Positions 32,807-40,427 of a stretch of DNA of 64,000 bases are shown here, in pieces (the stretch's first letter is position 1; every line of letters starts with the position of its first letter). The position numbers were made by a program, and so were the translations under genes. The stretch comes from Streptomyces sp. GS7. Lineage in GTDB: Bacteria > Actinomycetota > Actinomycetes > Streptomycetales > Streptomycetaceae. The notes under the pieces are model-generated. The model was given only the letters and a program-made list of their open reading frames with translations. It was not told the DNA's origin and ran no database searches. The stretch is from assembly GCF_009834125.1 (NCBI RefSeq), contig NZ_CP047146.1, positions 806,001 through 870,000 of the forward strand, written 5' to 3'.

Positions 32807-33835
32807 ATGGCGATCAAACGTGTTGCAGTCGGTGTCGGAATACTCGTGACGATGACCGTGACGGGCGTGGTCGGAGCGGCCATCGCGACTCCCGCTCCCG
32901 CGCCTCACACCGCTGCCGCCCCCGCGCTCGGAAAAAAGACACCGACAAACTACCTGTACGCTTCCATGGGCGATTTCGACGCCAATGTGAAGCCACTGAT
33001 CGATCGCCCGGACATCGCCGGCGTGCAGCTGGTGGTGCCGTGGAAGGCGCTCGAACCGAAGAAGAACCAGTACGATTTCTCGTCGATCGACCAGGCACTG
33101 AAATATGTGCAGGCCCGCCACAAGAAGCTCTTCATCCAGGTCCAGGACCGGTTTTTCGCACCGCCGACCAGGCTCCCGAACTATCTGTTGCACGACCCGG
33201 AATACGCTGGCGGCGCGGCTCCGACGACGAACGAGAGCGGCCTTGGCCCCGGTCAGCCCGGAACGGTCGCGGCGCAGTGGAATCCGCAGGTGCGCGGTCG
33301 TTTCCAGCATCTGCTGAAGGCGCTGGCGCAGCGTTTCGACGGTCGCCTCGCCGGGGTGAACCTTCCGGAAACCGCTACCGGAGTGGACACCAAGAAGGAT
33401 CACACGGGCTACAGCGACGATGCCTACTTCAAGGCGGAACTCGACAACATGGCCTACGGCAAGAAGGTCTTCACCAAGACGCAGTTCATCCAGTACGTCA
33501 ACTTCTGGCCGGGTGAATGGAACAACAGCCGCAACTACATGAAGCGCACCTTCGAATTCGCCAAGTCGCACGGAATCGGCCTGGGCGGACCTGACATCCT
33601 GCCGGACCGCCCGGCACAGATGCAGAACTCGTATCCCTTCTTCAAGCAGTACCGGGGACAGCTCCCGCTCGTGGCCATGGCCGTGCAGGAACCCGATTTC
33701 CAGTACAAGAACCCCAAAACGAAGAAGCCGTACACCCGGCAGGAGTTCGTCGATTTCGCTACGAACACCCTCGGAGTCGACGGCATCTTCTGGGCCACCA
33801 GCTCGCCCTGGCTCCACAAGCCGGCGGCGCGATAG
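32807..33835 (+). CDS. Secreted TIM-barrel-like protein, possible glycoside hydrolase
   Basis: A 342-residue protein with a signal peptide (VAVGVGILVTMTVTGVVGAA then ATPAPAPHTAA) and a mature domain beginning LGKKTPTNYLYASMGDFDAN. Segments such as GVQLVVPWKALEPKKNQYDF, KKLFIQVQDRFF, LAGVNLPETATGV and GVDGIFWATSSPW look like successive strands of a glycosidase-type barrel, with a Glu in NLPE and another in AVQEPDF as candidate catalytic acids. The exact family is not recognised. The gene is visibly lower in GC and uses more A/T-ending codons than its neighbours, which suggests acquisition. ATG 32807 lies after a weak GAGATAGG. No operon partners. Confidence 0.7.
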   Translation: MAIKRVAVGVGILVTMTVTGVVGAAIATPAPAPHTAAAPALGKKTPTNYLYASMGDFDANVKPLIDRPDIAGVQLVVPWKALEPKKNQYDFSSIDQALKYVQARHKKLFIQVQDRFFAPPTRLPNYLLHDPEYAGGAAPTTNESGLGPGQPGTVAAQWNPQVRGRFQHLLKALAQRFDGRLAGVNLPETATGVDTKKDHTGYSDDAYFKAELDNMAYGKKVFTKTQFIQYVNFWPGEWNNSRNYMKRTFEFAKSHGIGLGGPDILPDRPAQMQNSYPFFKQYRGQLPLVAMAVQEPDFQYKNPKTKKPYTRQEFVDFATNTLGVDGIFWATSSPWLHKPAAR

Positions 33836-33922
33836 CCGCTCATCGCCCCGGCGGTGGTCGGCCCGCCGGGGCGATGTACGTGCCGGGTAGCGTACGTACT
33901 CCGTAAGACCCTGGAGAGTGTT

Positions 33923-34720
33923 GTGCTGACTGTTACCTCGGTGAACGTGAACGGGCTGCGCGCCGCGGCCAAGAAGGGCTTCGTGCCGTGGCTGGCCGGG
34001 ACCGGGGCCGATGTGCTCTGCCTTCAGGAGGTGCGGGCCGAGACCGCGCAGCTGCCGGAGGAGGTGCGGGAGCCGGCGGGCTGGCACGCGGTGCACGCCC
34101 CGGCCGCCGCCAAGGGGCGGGCCGGCGTCTCGCTCTACACGCGGCGGGAGCCGGAGCGGGTGCGGGTCGGGTTCGGGTCGGCGGAGTTCGACGGCAGCGG
34201 GCGCTATGCCGAGATCGATCTGCCGGGCGTGACGGTGGCCAGCCTCTACCTGCCGTCGGGCGAGGTGGGCACCGAGCGGCAGGACGAGAAGGAACGGTTC
34301 ATGGCGGAGTTCCTGCCGTACCTCGTCGGACTGCGCGAGCGGGCGCTGGCGGACGGGCGCGAGGTGGTGGTCTGCGGCGACTGGAACATCGCGCACCGGG
34401 AGGCCGACCTGAAGAACTGGAAGGCCAACGGGAAGAAGTCCGGATTCCTGCCGGAGGAGCGGGCCTGGCTCTCCACCGTCCTCGGCGAGGGCGGCTACGT
34501 GGACGTGGTCCGCGCGCTGCACCCGGACCAGGAGGGCCCGTACTCCTGGTGGTCGTACCGCGGGCGCGCCTTCGACAACGACGCAGGGTGGCGGATCGAC
34601 TACCACATGGCCACCCCGGGGCTGGCGGGGCGCGCCGTGAAGGCGTGCGTGGAGCGAGCGGAGGCGTACGACCAGCGGTGGAGCGACCATGCGCCGGTGA
34701 CGGTGGTCTACGAGCTGTAG
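33923..34720 (+). CDS. xth: Exodeoxyribonuclease III
   Basis: An AP endonuclease/3'-5' exonuclease in base-excision repair. The 265-residue protein contains the EEP-fold motifs VNVNGLRAAAKKGF, LCLQEVRAE (metal Glu), RYAEIDLPGVTVASLYLPSG, the catalytic VCGDWNIAHREADLKNWK, GWRIDYHMATP and the terminal SDHAPV histidine. GTG 33923 has GGAGAG just upstream and starts at the conserved LTVTSVNVNG. Monocistronic. Confidence 0.94.
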   Translation: MLTVTSVNVNGLRAAAKKGFVPWLAGTGADVLCLQEVRAETAQLPEEVREPAGWHAVHAPAAAKGRAGVSLYTRREPERVRVGFGSAEFDGSGRYAEIDLPGVTVASLYLPSGEVGTERQDEKERFMAEFLPYLVGLRERALADGREVVVCGDWNIAHREADLKNWKANGKKSGFLPEERAWLSTVLGEGGYVDVVRALHPDQEGPYSWWSYRGRAFDNDAGWRIDYHMATPGLAGRAVKACVERAEAYDQRWSDHAPVTVVYEL

Positions 34721-34801
34721 CGGCAGGTTCCTCTCGTCGTGGGGACTGCGGAGACGTGGTGCGCGCGGCGGATCGGCGGCGCATGACGGTTACTGCCTTG
34801 C

Positions 34802-35383
34802 GTGACCTCCGTCAAGCCTGACCGTTACCTCGGTGTGACCATCGAAAAGTACGTTGCTGCCCCATTTCTGGCCGCCGCCATCCTGGCCGCCGGCGCGGGA
34901 ACGGCTTCCTCCGCATCTGCGGATGGCGGCCCCAAGGCCCCGGTCTCCAGGACGTCCTCGGCGACTTCAGAGCCCTACGGCACTGTTGTCAGCCGCATCG
35001 GTATCAATGAACGTCAGTCTCCCAGCACCGACTCCGCCATCGCCGGCAGTCTTGGGCACGGCGCTGTGGTCGGCCTGCGCTGCAAGGTCCAGGCCCAGGA
35101 GGTCGAAGGCAACAGGTTCTGGTTCCGGCTCCGTGACCGGGATGCCTGGGTCCCGGCCCGGTACGTCAAGGGCACCGGGCACGTCGAGTGGTGCCAGGAG
35201 GGTGACGGCAACCGGCCGGCTGGGCACCATTCGGCCGACTGTCACCGTCCGGCGCATGATGAAGCCCCTCAGCCACCTGCCAGGTCCGGGGGTTCTGGCG
35301 GGCGCGCCGACTGCTCCAGGTCCGATGCGCCAGGCCGCGCATGTGCCGAGCAGTTCGCCCGGCACTCGCACCACGGACGATGA
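34802..35383 (+). CDS. Exported SH3-like domain protein
   Basis: The frame has an N-terminal hydrophobic stretch (YVAAPFLAAAILAAGAGTAS) and an SH3b-type module: GTVVSRIGINERQSPSTDS, AVVGLRCKVQAQEVEGNRFW, WVPARYVKGTGHVEWCQEG. Such modules bind wall peptides or act as secreted structural domains. After WCQEG the sequence loses its domain character (His/Arg/Ser-rich for about 60 residues). Similar proteins usually end at this WC..G motif, so the tail may be an extension caused by a lost stop. The start is uncertain: GTG 34802 or GTG 34835 (before TIEKYVAAPF), neither with a good ribosome site. Confidence 0.6.
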   Translation: MTSVKPDRYLGVTIEKYVAAPFLAAAILAAGAGTASSASADGGPKAPVSRTSSATSEPYGTVVSRIGINERQSPSTDSAIAGSLGHGAVVGLRCKVQAQEVEGNRFWFRLRDRDAWVPARYVKGTGHVEWCQEGDGNRPAGHHSADCHRPAHDEAPQPPARSGGSGGRADCSRSDAPGRACAEQFARHSHHGR

Positions 35384-35491
35384 CACGGGGCCGAGGGCGA
35401 GTGCCCTGCCGCCGTCGGGGGGCGGCGCCACCGTAGGACCGGTCTGCGAGCCGTAGCGGAGGGCGGGGGCGGTGCGGGGCGGCCGGGGCCG

Positions 35492-36292
35492 TCAGGTTTC
35501 CCGGTCGTTCCCGCGGGCCCGCGCGGCCAGCCAGTTCTGCACCTCGGTGCGGATGCGCCGGTCCATGGCCATCGAGAGTTCGGCCTCCAGGACGCCCTTG
35601 GTGAGGGGGCGCAGACTCTCGATGGTCGCCGCGACCTGGTCCACGTCCTGGGGGGCGGCCAGGACGTGGGTGCGGATGAGGGTGGCGAAGAGGTCGGCGA
35701 GGGCGTCGGCGTGCGCGCGCACCTGGCGGCCGGCCTCCAGGACGGCGGCGAGCGGTATGCCCTGCGCGACCAGGTCGGTGGAGGCGTCCAGCAGGCGCCG
35801 GCTGACGTGGACGAACTCGTCGCCGTCCACGGCCAGGTAGCCGATGGACAGGGACGCGGTCAGGTTCTCCGGGGTGATGTCGTGGCTGAAGTGGTCGGCC
35901 AGCTCCTCCGGCGTGAGGCGGACCGGGGTCTCTTCGGACCAGGCGGGCAGCAACGGGCTGGGCAGGCCGAGGAGTTCGCCGACGTCGCGGCCGGTCTCGA
36001 AGGCGGTGAGCAGCTCGGCGATGCCGCCCAGGGTGTGGCCGCGCTCCAGGAGGGCGGCGATGGTGCGCAGGCGGGCGAGGTGGTGCTCGTCGTACCAGGC
36101 GATCCGGCCGTCGCGGCGGGGTGGCGGGAGGAGCTTGCGCTCGCGGTAGAAGCGCAGCGTGCGGACGGTGATGCCGGCCTCCGCGGCCAGCTCGGCCATG
36201 CGGAACTCGCGCCCCTCGGGGGTCGGCCGGGGCGCCGGGTGCGCCGCGTCCGGGTGGGGGTGCTCGGGTTCGTTCGCCGCCTGGTCTGCCAC
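35492..36292 (-). CDS. MerR-family transcriptional regulator
   Basis: The 266-residue protein begins with a Pro/His-rich stretch, then a MerR HTH (FRMAELAAEAGITVRTLRFY, RERKLLPPPRRDGRIAWYDE, HHLARLRTIAALLERGHTLG). The 170-residue C-terminal part (DHFSHDITPENLTASLSIGY ... ESLRPLTKGVLEAELSMAMD) is a helical effector region with no cysteine cluster, so it is not a metal or redox sensor of the classical kind. The start is GTG 36292. It diverges from the monooxygenase operon at 36478 and is the natural candidate regulator of that operon; a palindrome lies in the shared region. Confidence 0.88.
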   Translation of the reverse strand: MADQAANEPEHPHPDAAHPAPRPTPEGREFRMAELAAEAGITVRTLRFYRERKLLPPPRRDGRIAWYDEHHLARLRTIAALLERGHTLGGIAELLTAFETGRDVGELLGLPSPLLPAWSEETPVRLTPEELADHFSHDITPENLTASLSIGYLAVDGDEFVHVSRRLLDASTDLVAQGIPLAAVLEAGRQVRAHADALADLFATLIRTHVLAAPQDVDQVAATIESLRPLTKGVLEAELSMAMDRRIRTEVQNWLAARARGNDRET

Positions 36293-36365
36293 GGGGCCAG
36301 CCTATGCCGAGGGCGCGGGCGGCCGGGCGGTTGGTGACCGGCGGTAACTTCTGTCGCCCCACCCC

Positions 36366-36377
36366 TACCGATCGGTA
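36366..36377. promoter_or_regulatory. Palindrome TACCGATCGGTA in the MerR / monooxygenase divergent region
   Basis: A perfect 12-bp palindrome between the divergent MerR gene and the monooxygenase operon. MerR proteins bind symmetric sites between -35 and -10, so this is a candidate operator; TetR-type symmetry is also possible. Confidence 0.45.
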
Positions 36378-36477
36378 CGGAGCTGCCCTACGCTCCCCTT
36401 GTGCCCATCGTGCCAGTGATTGCTGGCGCGGTTGGCGGCGGTGGTGGTGGTGAGCGGCGTACTCGGGAGGTGGCGGC

Positions 36478-38004
36478 ATGGCCGACGGCGGGCAGCGGCA
36501 TGTGCGGGTGGCGGTGATCGGATCGGGGTTCGGCGGCCTGGGAGCCGCGGTGCGGCTGCGGCGCGAGGGGATCACCGACTTCGTGGTCCTGGAGCGGGCG
36601 GACGCGGTGGGCGGCACCTGGCGGGACAACAGCTATCCGGGGTGCGCGTGCGACGTGCCCTCGCATCTGTACTCGTTCTCGTTCGCGCCCCATCCGGCGT
36701 GGCCGCGCAACTTCAGCGGGCAGCGGCACATCCGCGCCTACCTGGAGCGGGTGACGGACACCTTCGGGCTGCGTCCGCACCTCCGCTTCAACGCGGAGGT
36801 GCGCGGGCTCCGTTGGGACACCGGGCGGCTGCGCTGGGAGATCGACACGGCGCAGGGGGCGTACACCGCCGATGTGGTGGTGTCGGCCACCGGGCCGCTG
36901 TCCGATCCGCGGATCCCGGACGTGCCCGGGATGGCGGACTTCCCCGGCCGGGTGTTCCACTCCGCGCGCTGGGACCACGACTACGACCTGCGCGGCAAGC
37001 GGGTCGCGATGGTGGGGACCGGGGCGTCGGCCATCCAGATCGTGCCGGAGATCCAGCCCCGGGTCGGGAGGCTGACGGTGTTCCAGCGGACGCCGCCGTG
37101 GGTGATGCCGCGGGCGGACCGGCGGATCACCGCGGTGGAGCGGTGGCTGCACACCAGGGTGCCGGCCACCCGTGAGCTGCGCCGGCAACTGCTGTGGGGG
37201 ATACGGGAGTTGCAGGTCAGCGCGTTCACCAAGCGGCCCGACGAGCTGGGGCTGATCGAGGCCGTCGCCCGGTCCCATATGCGCAGGGCCGTCAAGGATC
37301 CGGCGATGCGCGCCCGACTCACGCCCGACTACCGCATCGGCTGCAAGCGGATCCTGCTGTCCAACAGCTGGTATCCCGCGCTGGCGCAGCCGAACGTGGA
37401 CCTCGTCTCCTCCGGGCTGCGGGAGATCCGGGGGAACACCCTGGTCGCCGCGGACGGCACCGAGGCGGAGGTCGACGCGATCGTCTTCGGGACCGGGTTC
37501 CACGTCACGGACATGCCGATCGCGCACCGCGTCACGGGCGCCGCCGGCACCACGCTCGCCGAGGAGTGGAAGGAGGGGATGGCGGCCCTGCGCGGCAGCA
37601 GCGCCGCCGGGTTCCCCAACTTCCTGACCGTCATCGGCCCCAACACCGGGCTGGGGAACAGTTCGATGATCCTGATGATCGAGTCCCAGCTGAACTACCT
37701 CGCCGACTTCATGCGGCAGCTGGACGTGCTCGGCGACGGTATCGCGCTGGACGCCCGGCCGTCCGCCGTACAGGAGTGGACCCGCACCATCCAGGAGCGG
37801 ATGCGGCGCACCGTGTGGAACACCGGCGGCTGCGACAGCTGGTACCTGGACGCGAACGGGCGGAACACCACGGCGTGGCCGGGGACCACCGCGGAGTTCC
37901 GGCGGGCGACCCGGCGGGTGGACCTGGCCGAGTACGAGGTGCTGCGGCCACCGGGCACGGCCGCGGACACCGGCCGCCGGATCGCCGAGGGGGTGGCGGC
38001 GTGA
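36478..38004 (+). CDS. Flavin-containing (Baeyer-Villiger-type) monooxygenase, MymA-like
   Basis: A 508-residue FAD/NADPH enzyme. It shows the first Rossmann motif (VAVIGSGFGGLGAAVRL), VGGTWRDNSYPGCACDVPSH, the BVMO-like fingerprint FPGRVFHSARWDH, a second Rossmann (RVAMVGTGASAIQIVPEI), and FGTGFHVTDMP. Such enzymes oxygenate ketones, aldehydes or alkyl chains. ATG 36478 follows GGGAGG at ideal spacing. Its stop overlaps the hydrolase start by 4 nt. The order monooxygenase-hydrolase-SDR is that of mymA-lipR-sadH in Mycobacterium tuberculosis, tied to envelope lipid modification under acid stress; whether the substrate is the same is inference. Confidence 0.9.
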   Translation: MADGGQRHVRVAVIGSGFGGLGAAVRLRREGITDFVVLERADAVGGTWRDNSYPGCACDVPSHLYSFSFAPHPAWPRNFSGQRHIRAYLERVTDTFGLRPHLRFNAEVRGLRWDTGRLRWEIDTAQGAYTADVVVSATGPLSDPRIPDVPGMADFPGRVFHSARWDHDYDLRGKRVAMVGTGASAIQIVPEIQPRVGRLTVFQRTPPWVMPRADRRITAVERWLHTRVPATRELRRQLLWGIRELQVSAFTKRPDELGLIEAVARSHMRRAVKDPAMRARLTPDYRIGCKRILLSNSWYPALAQPNVDLVSSGLREIRGNTLVAADGTEAEVDAIVFGTGFHVTDMPIAHRVTGAAGTTLAEEWKEGMAALRGSSAAGFPNFLTVIGPNTGLGNSSMILMIESQLNYLADFMRQLDVLGDGIALDARPSAVQEWTRTIQERMRRTVWNTGGCDSWYLDANGRNTTAWPGTTAEFRRATRRVDLAEYEVLRPPGTAADTGRRIAEGVAA

Positions 38005-39017
38005 AGCGGCCGGCCCACCTCACGCAGGGGCGCTACGCCCCGCCGGTGCCGCGCACGACGCGGACCGTCACCTCCGCCGACGGGGCCCGCCTGTACGCCG
38101 AGATCCACGGGCCCGAGGACGCCCCGGCGGTGGTGCTGGCGCACGGCTGGACCTGCTCGACCGCCTTCTGGGCGGCCGTGGTGCGCGAGCTCGCCGCCGA
38201 GCACAAGGTGGTGGTGTACGACCAGCGGGGGCACGGGCGGAGCCCGGCCGTCCCGCCCGCCGGGTACGGCACCGGCCCGCTCGCCGACGATCTGGTCGCG
38301 GTGCTGGAGCAGACGCTGGACGACGGCGAACGGGCCGTCGTCGGCGGGCACTCCATGGGCGGCATGACGATCATGGCCGCCGCCGAACGCCCGGAGTTGC
38401 GCGCGCGGGCCGCCGCCGCCCTGCTGTGCAGCACCGGCGGCGCCGATCTGGCCGCGGAGGCCCGGGTGTTCCCGCTGCCCACACCGGCCGGCCGCCGTCG
38501 GGCGCACCGGCTGATGCTGGGCTCGCGCGCCCCGCTCGGGCCGGTGTCGCCGGCGACCAGGCGGGCCCTGCGGTACGCCACGATGGGCGCGGGGTCGAGC
38601 GCCGAGCAGATCGAGGCGTGCGCCCGCATCGTGCACGACTGCCCGCCCGGTGTACGGGCCCGCTGGGGCAAGGTGCTCCACGAGCTCGAACTCACCCGCG
38701 GCGTCAGCCGGTTGGCGGTGCCGACCGCCGTCATCGTGGGCACCGCGGACCGGCTCACCCCGGTGGTGCACGCCCGGCGGCTGGCCTCCGTGCTCCCCGA
38801 GTGCGTGGGGCTGACCGAGCTGCCGGGGCTGGGGCACATGACGCCCGTCGAGGACCCGGACGCGGTCGCCGGCCTGCTGCGGGAGCTGGTCCGCGACCAC
38901 CTGGCCGCCGTTCCCGAGGGGCGCGCTGCGGCCGACGACGACCCCGCCCCGCAGGGCGAGCAGCAGCAGAAGCACGAGCAGCAGGACGGGCAGCGGAAGA
39001 GGGAGAGCGCGGCGTGA
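38001..39017 (+). CDS. Alpha/beta hydrolase
   Basis: A 338-residue alpha/beta hydrolase with oxyanion region VVLAHGWTCSTAFW, DQRGHGRSPAVP, nucleophile elbow VGGHSMGGMT, an acid near IVGTADRLTPVVHA and catalytic His in LPGLGHMTPVEDPD. The last about 35 residues are a charged Gln/Glu/Lys-rich tail (PQGEQQQKHEQQ). The GTG start overlaps the monooxygenase stop and its own stop overlaps the SDR start. It may hydrolyse the ester made by a Baeyer-Villiger step. Confidence 0.9.
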   Translation: MKRPAHLTQGRYAPPVPRTTRTVTSADGARLYAEIHGPEDAPAVVLAHGWTCSTAFWAAVVRELAAEHKVVVYDQRGHGRSPAVPPAGYGTGPLADDLVAVLEQTLDDGERAVVGGHSMGGMTIMAAAERPELRARAAAALLCSTGGADLAAEARVFPLPTPAGRRRAHRLMLGSRAPLGPVSPATRRALRYATMGAGSSAEQIEACARIVHDCPPGVRARWGKVLHELELTRGVSRLAVPTAVIVGTADRLTPVVHARRLASVLPECVGLTELPGLGHMTPVEDPDAVAGLLRELVRDHLAAVPEGRAAADDDPAPQGEQQQKHEQQDGQRKRESAA

Positions 39018-39895
39018 ACGGGAGCGGGAAGCTGGACGGGCAGGTCGTCGTCGTCACCGGCGCGGCGCGCGGGGTCGGGGCGCTGCTGGCGCGCAAGCTG
39101 TCGGCGCGCGGGGCGACGCTGGCGCTGGTCGGGCTGGAGCCGGACGAACTGCGCGCGGTCGCCGCCTCGTTGCACGGGCCGGCCCACCACTGGTACGCCG
39201 ATGTCACCGACCATGAGGCGCTGTCCCGGGTCGCGGACGAGGTCAAGGCCCGCTTCGGGAAGGTCGACGTGGTGGTGGCCAACGCCGGGGTGGCGACGGG
39301 CGGTCCGTTCGTCGACTCCGATCCGGTGTCCTGGCGGCGGGTCATCGAGGTCAACCTCGTCGGCAGCGCGGTGACCGGGCGGGCGTTCCTGCCGGTGCTG
39401 ATGGAGTCCCGCGGGTACTTCCTCCAGATCGCCTCCCTGGCCGCGATCACCCCGGCGCCGATGCTGAGCGCCTACTGCGCGTCCAAGTCCGGGGTGGAGG
39501 CGTTCGCGCACTGCCTGCGCGCCGAGGTCGGCCACAAGGGCGTACGCGTCGGGGTCGGTTATCTGAGCTGGACCGACACCGACATGGTGCGCGGCGCGGA
39601 CCGGGACGACGTGATGCGCGAACTGCGCGCCCGGCTGCCCTGGCCGTCCAACAAGACCTATCCGCTGGGCCCGGCGGTGGACCGGATCGTGGCCGGGATC
39701 GAGCGCCGTTCCGCGCATGTCTACGGGCAGTGGTGGCTGCGCGGGATGCAGTCGGTGCGCGGCTGTCTTCCGGCGGCCATAGGGACGGTGGGCCAGCGCG
39801 AGGTGCGGCGGTTCGGGGACCGGCTCGACGGGCTGCGGGTCGGGCTGGTCGGCGCGGGCGGGGAGGCGGACGAGAAGGCCCGGACGCGCGGGTAG
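39014..39895 (+). CDS. Short-chain dehydrogenase/reductase
   Basis: A 293-residue SDR: cofactor motif VVVVTGAARGVGALLARKL, VVANAGVATGGPFVDS, catalytic LQIASLAAITPAPMLSAYCA with Lys in SKSG. A C-terminal extension of about 75 residues (ERRSAHVYGQWWLRGMQSVR) is typical of the SadH-like group in mymA-type loci. GTG overlaps the hydrolase stop. Last gene of the operon. Confidence 0.9.
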   Translation: MNGSGKLDGQVVVVTGAARGVGALLARKLSARGATLALVGLEPDELRAVAASLHGPAHHWYADVTDHEALSRVADEVKARFGKVDVVVANAGVATGGPFVDSDPVSWRRVIEVNLVGSAVTGRAFLPVLMESRGYFLQIASLAAITPAPMLSAYCASKSGVEAFAHCLRAEVGHKGVRVGVGYLSWTDTDMVRGADRDDVMRELRARLPWPSNKTYPLGPAVDRIVAGIERRSAHVYGQWWLRGMQSVRGCLPAAIGTVGQREVRRFGDRLDGLRVGLVGAGGEADEKARTRG

Positions 39896-40032
39896 CCGGG
39901 CGGCCGGGGCGACCCCCGCCCGACCTGGCGGGGGTCACGGAACGTGCCCGATCGTGATCGAAATGCGACGGATGTCCGTTCGTGTCACGCTTATCGAGCC
40001 CGATCCCCGACACCCCCACAGGAGTGAACAGC

Positions 40033-40272
40033 ATGGGCATCGAAGACCAGTTCAAGGACAAGGCGCAGCAGCTCAAGGACGACGCCCAGCGGCGCGCGGG
40101 CTCCTCCAAGGAGCGCGGCCAGCAGGACCGCGACCGAGACCGCCAGCAGGGTCAGGAGCGCGGCCGGCAGCAGGGCCAAGAGCGCGGCCGGCAGGGCCAG
40201 GAGCGCGGTCAGCAGGCCCGCGAGCGCGGCCAGCAGATGCGGGACGACGTCGAGGACCGCTTCCAGAGCTGA
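40033..40272 (+). CDS. CsbD-like / Gln-Arg repeat stress protein
   Basis: A 79-residue hydrophilic protein that starts MGIEDQFKDKAQQLKDDAQR, similar to CsbD-type general stress proteins, then turns into repeats of RQQGQERG/QARERG for about 40 residues. It ends in MRDDVEDRFQS. It is predicted to be a long charged helix or disordered, without membrane segment. ATG 40033 has AGGAG at good spacing. CsbD genes are commonly induced by general stress sigma factors; no clear promoter is claimed here. A strong terminator follows at 40344. Confidence 0.75.
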   Translation: MGIEDQFKDKAQQLKDDAQRRAGSSKERGQQDRDRDRQQGQERGRQQGQERGRQGQERGQQARERGQQMRDDVEDRFQS

Positions 40273-40343
40273 CGCGCTGACGTCGTACGCGTCCGCAGCC
40301 GACGGGCGCCGTACGTCCTGAACGAGGGTCGTTCGTCCTCACG

Positions 40344-40379
40344 GAAGGGCGCATCCGGTCATCCGGGTGCGCCCTTCCC
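40344..40379. terminator. 16-bp terminator hairpin between convergent genes
   Basis: GGAAGGGCGCATCCGG-TCAT-CCGGGTGCGCCCTTCC (one G-T pair) serves the CsbD-like gene and probably the convergent tricorn gene. Confidence 0.75.
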
Positions 40380-40427
40380 GTTGCCTCTCTCCGTGCCAAC
40401 GCCCGCCCCGCGCGGGCCGGTTGCGGA

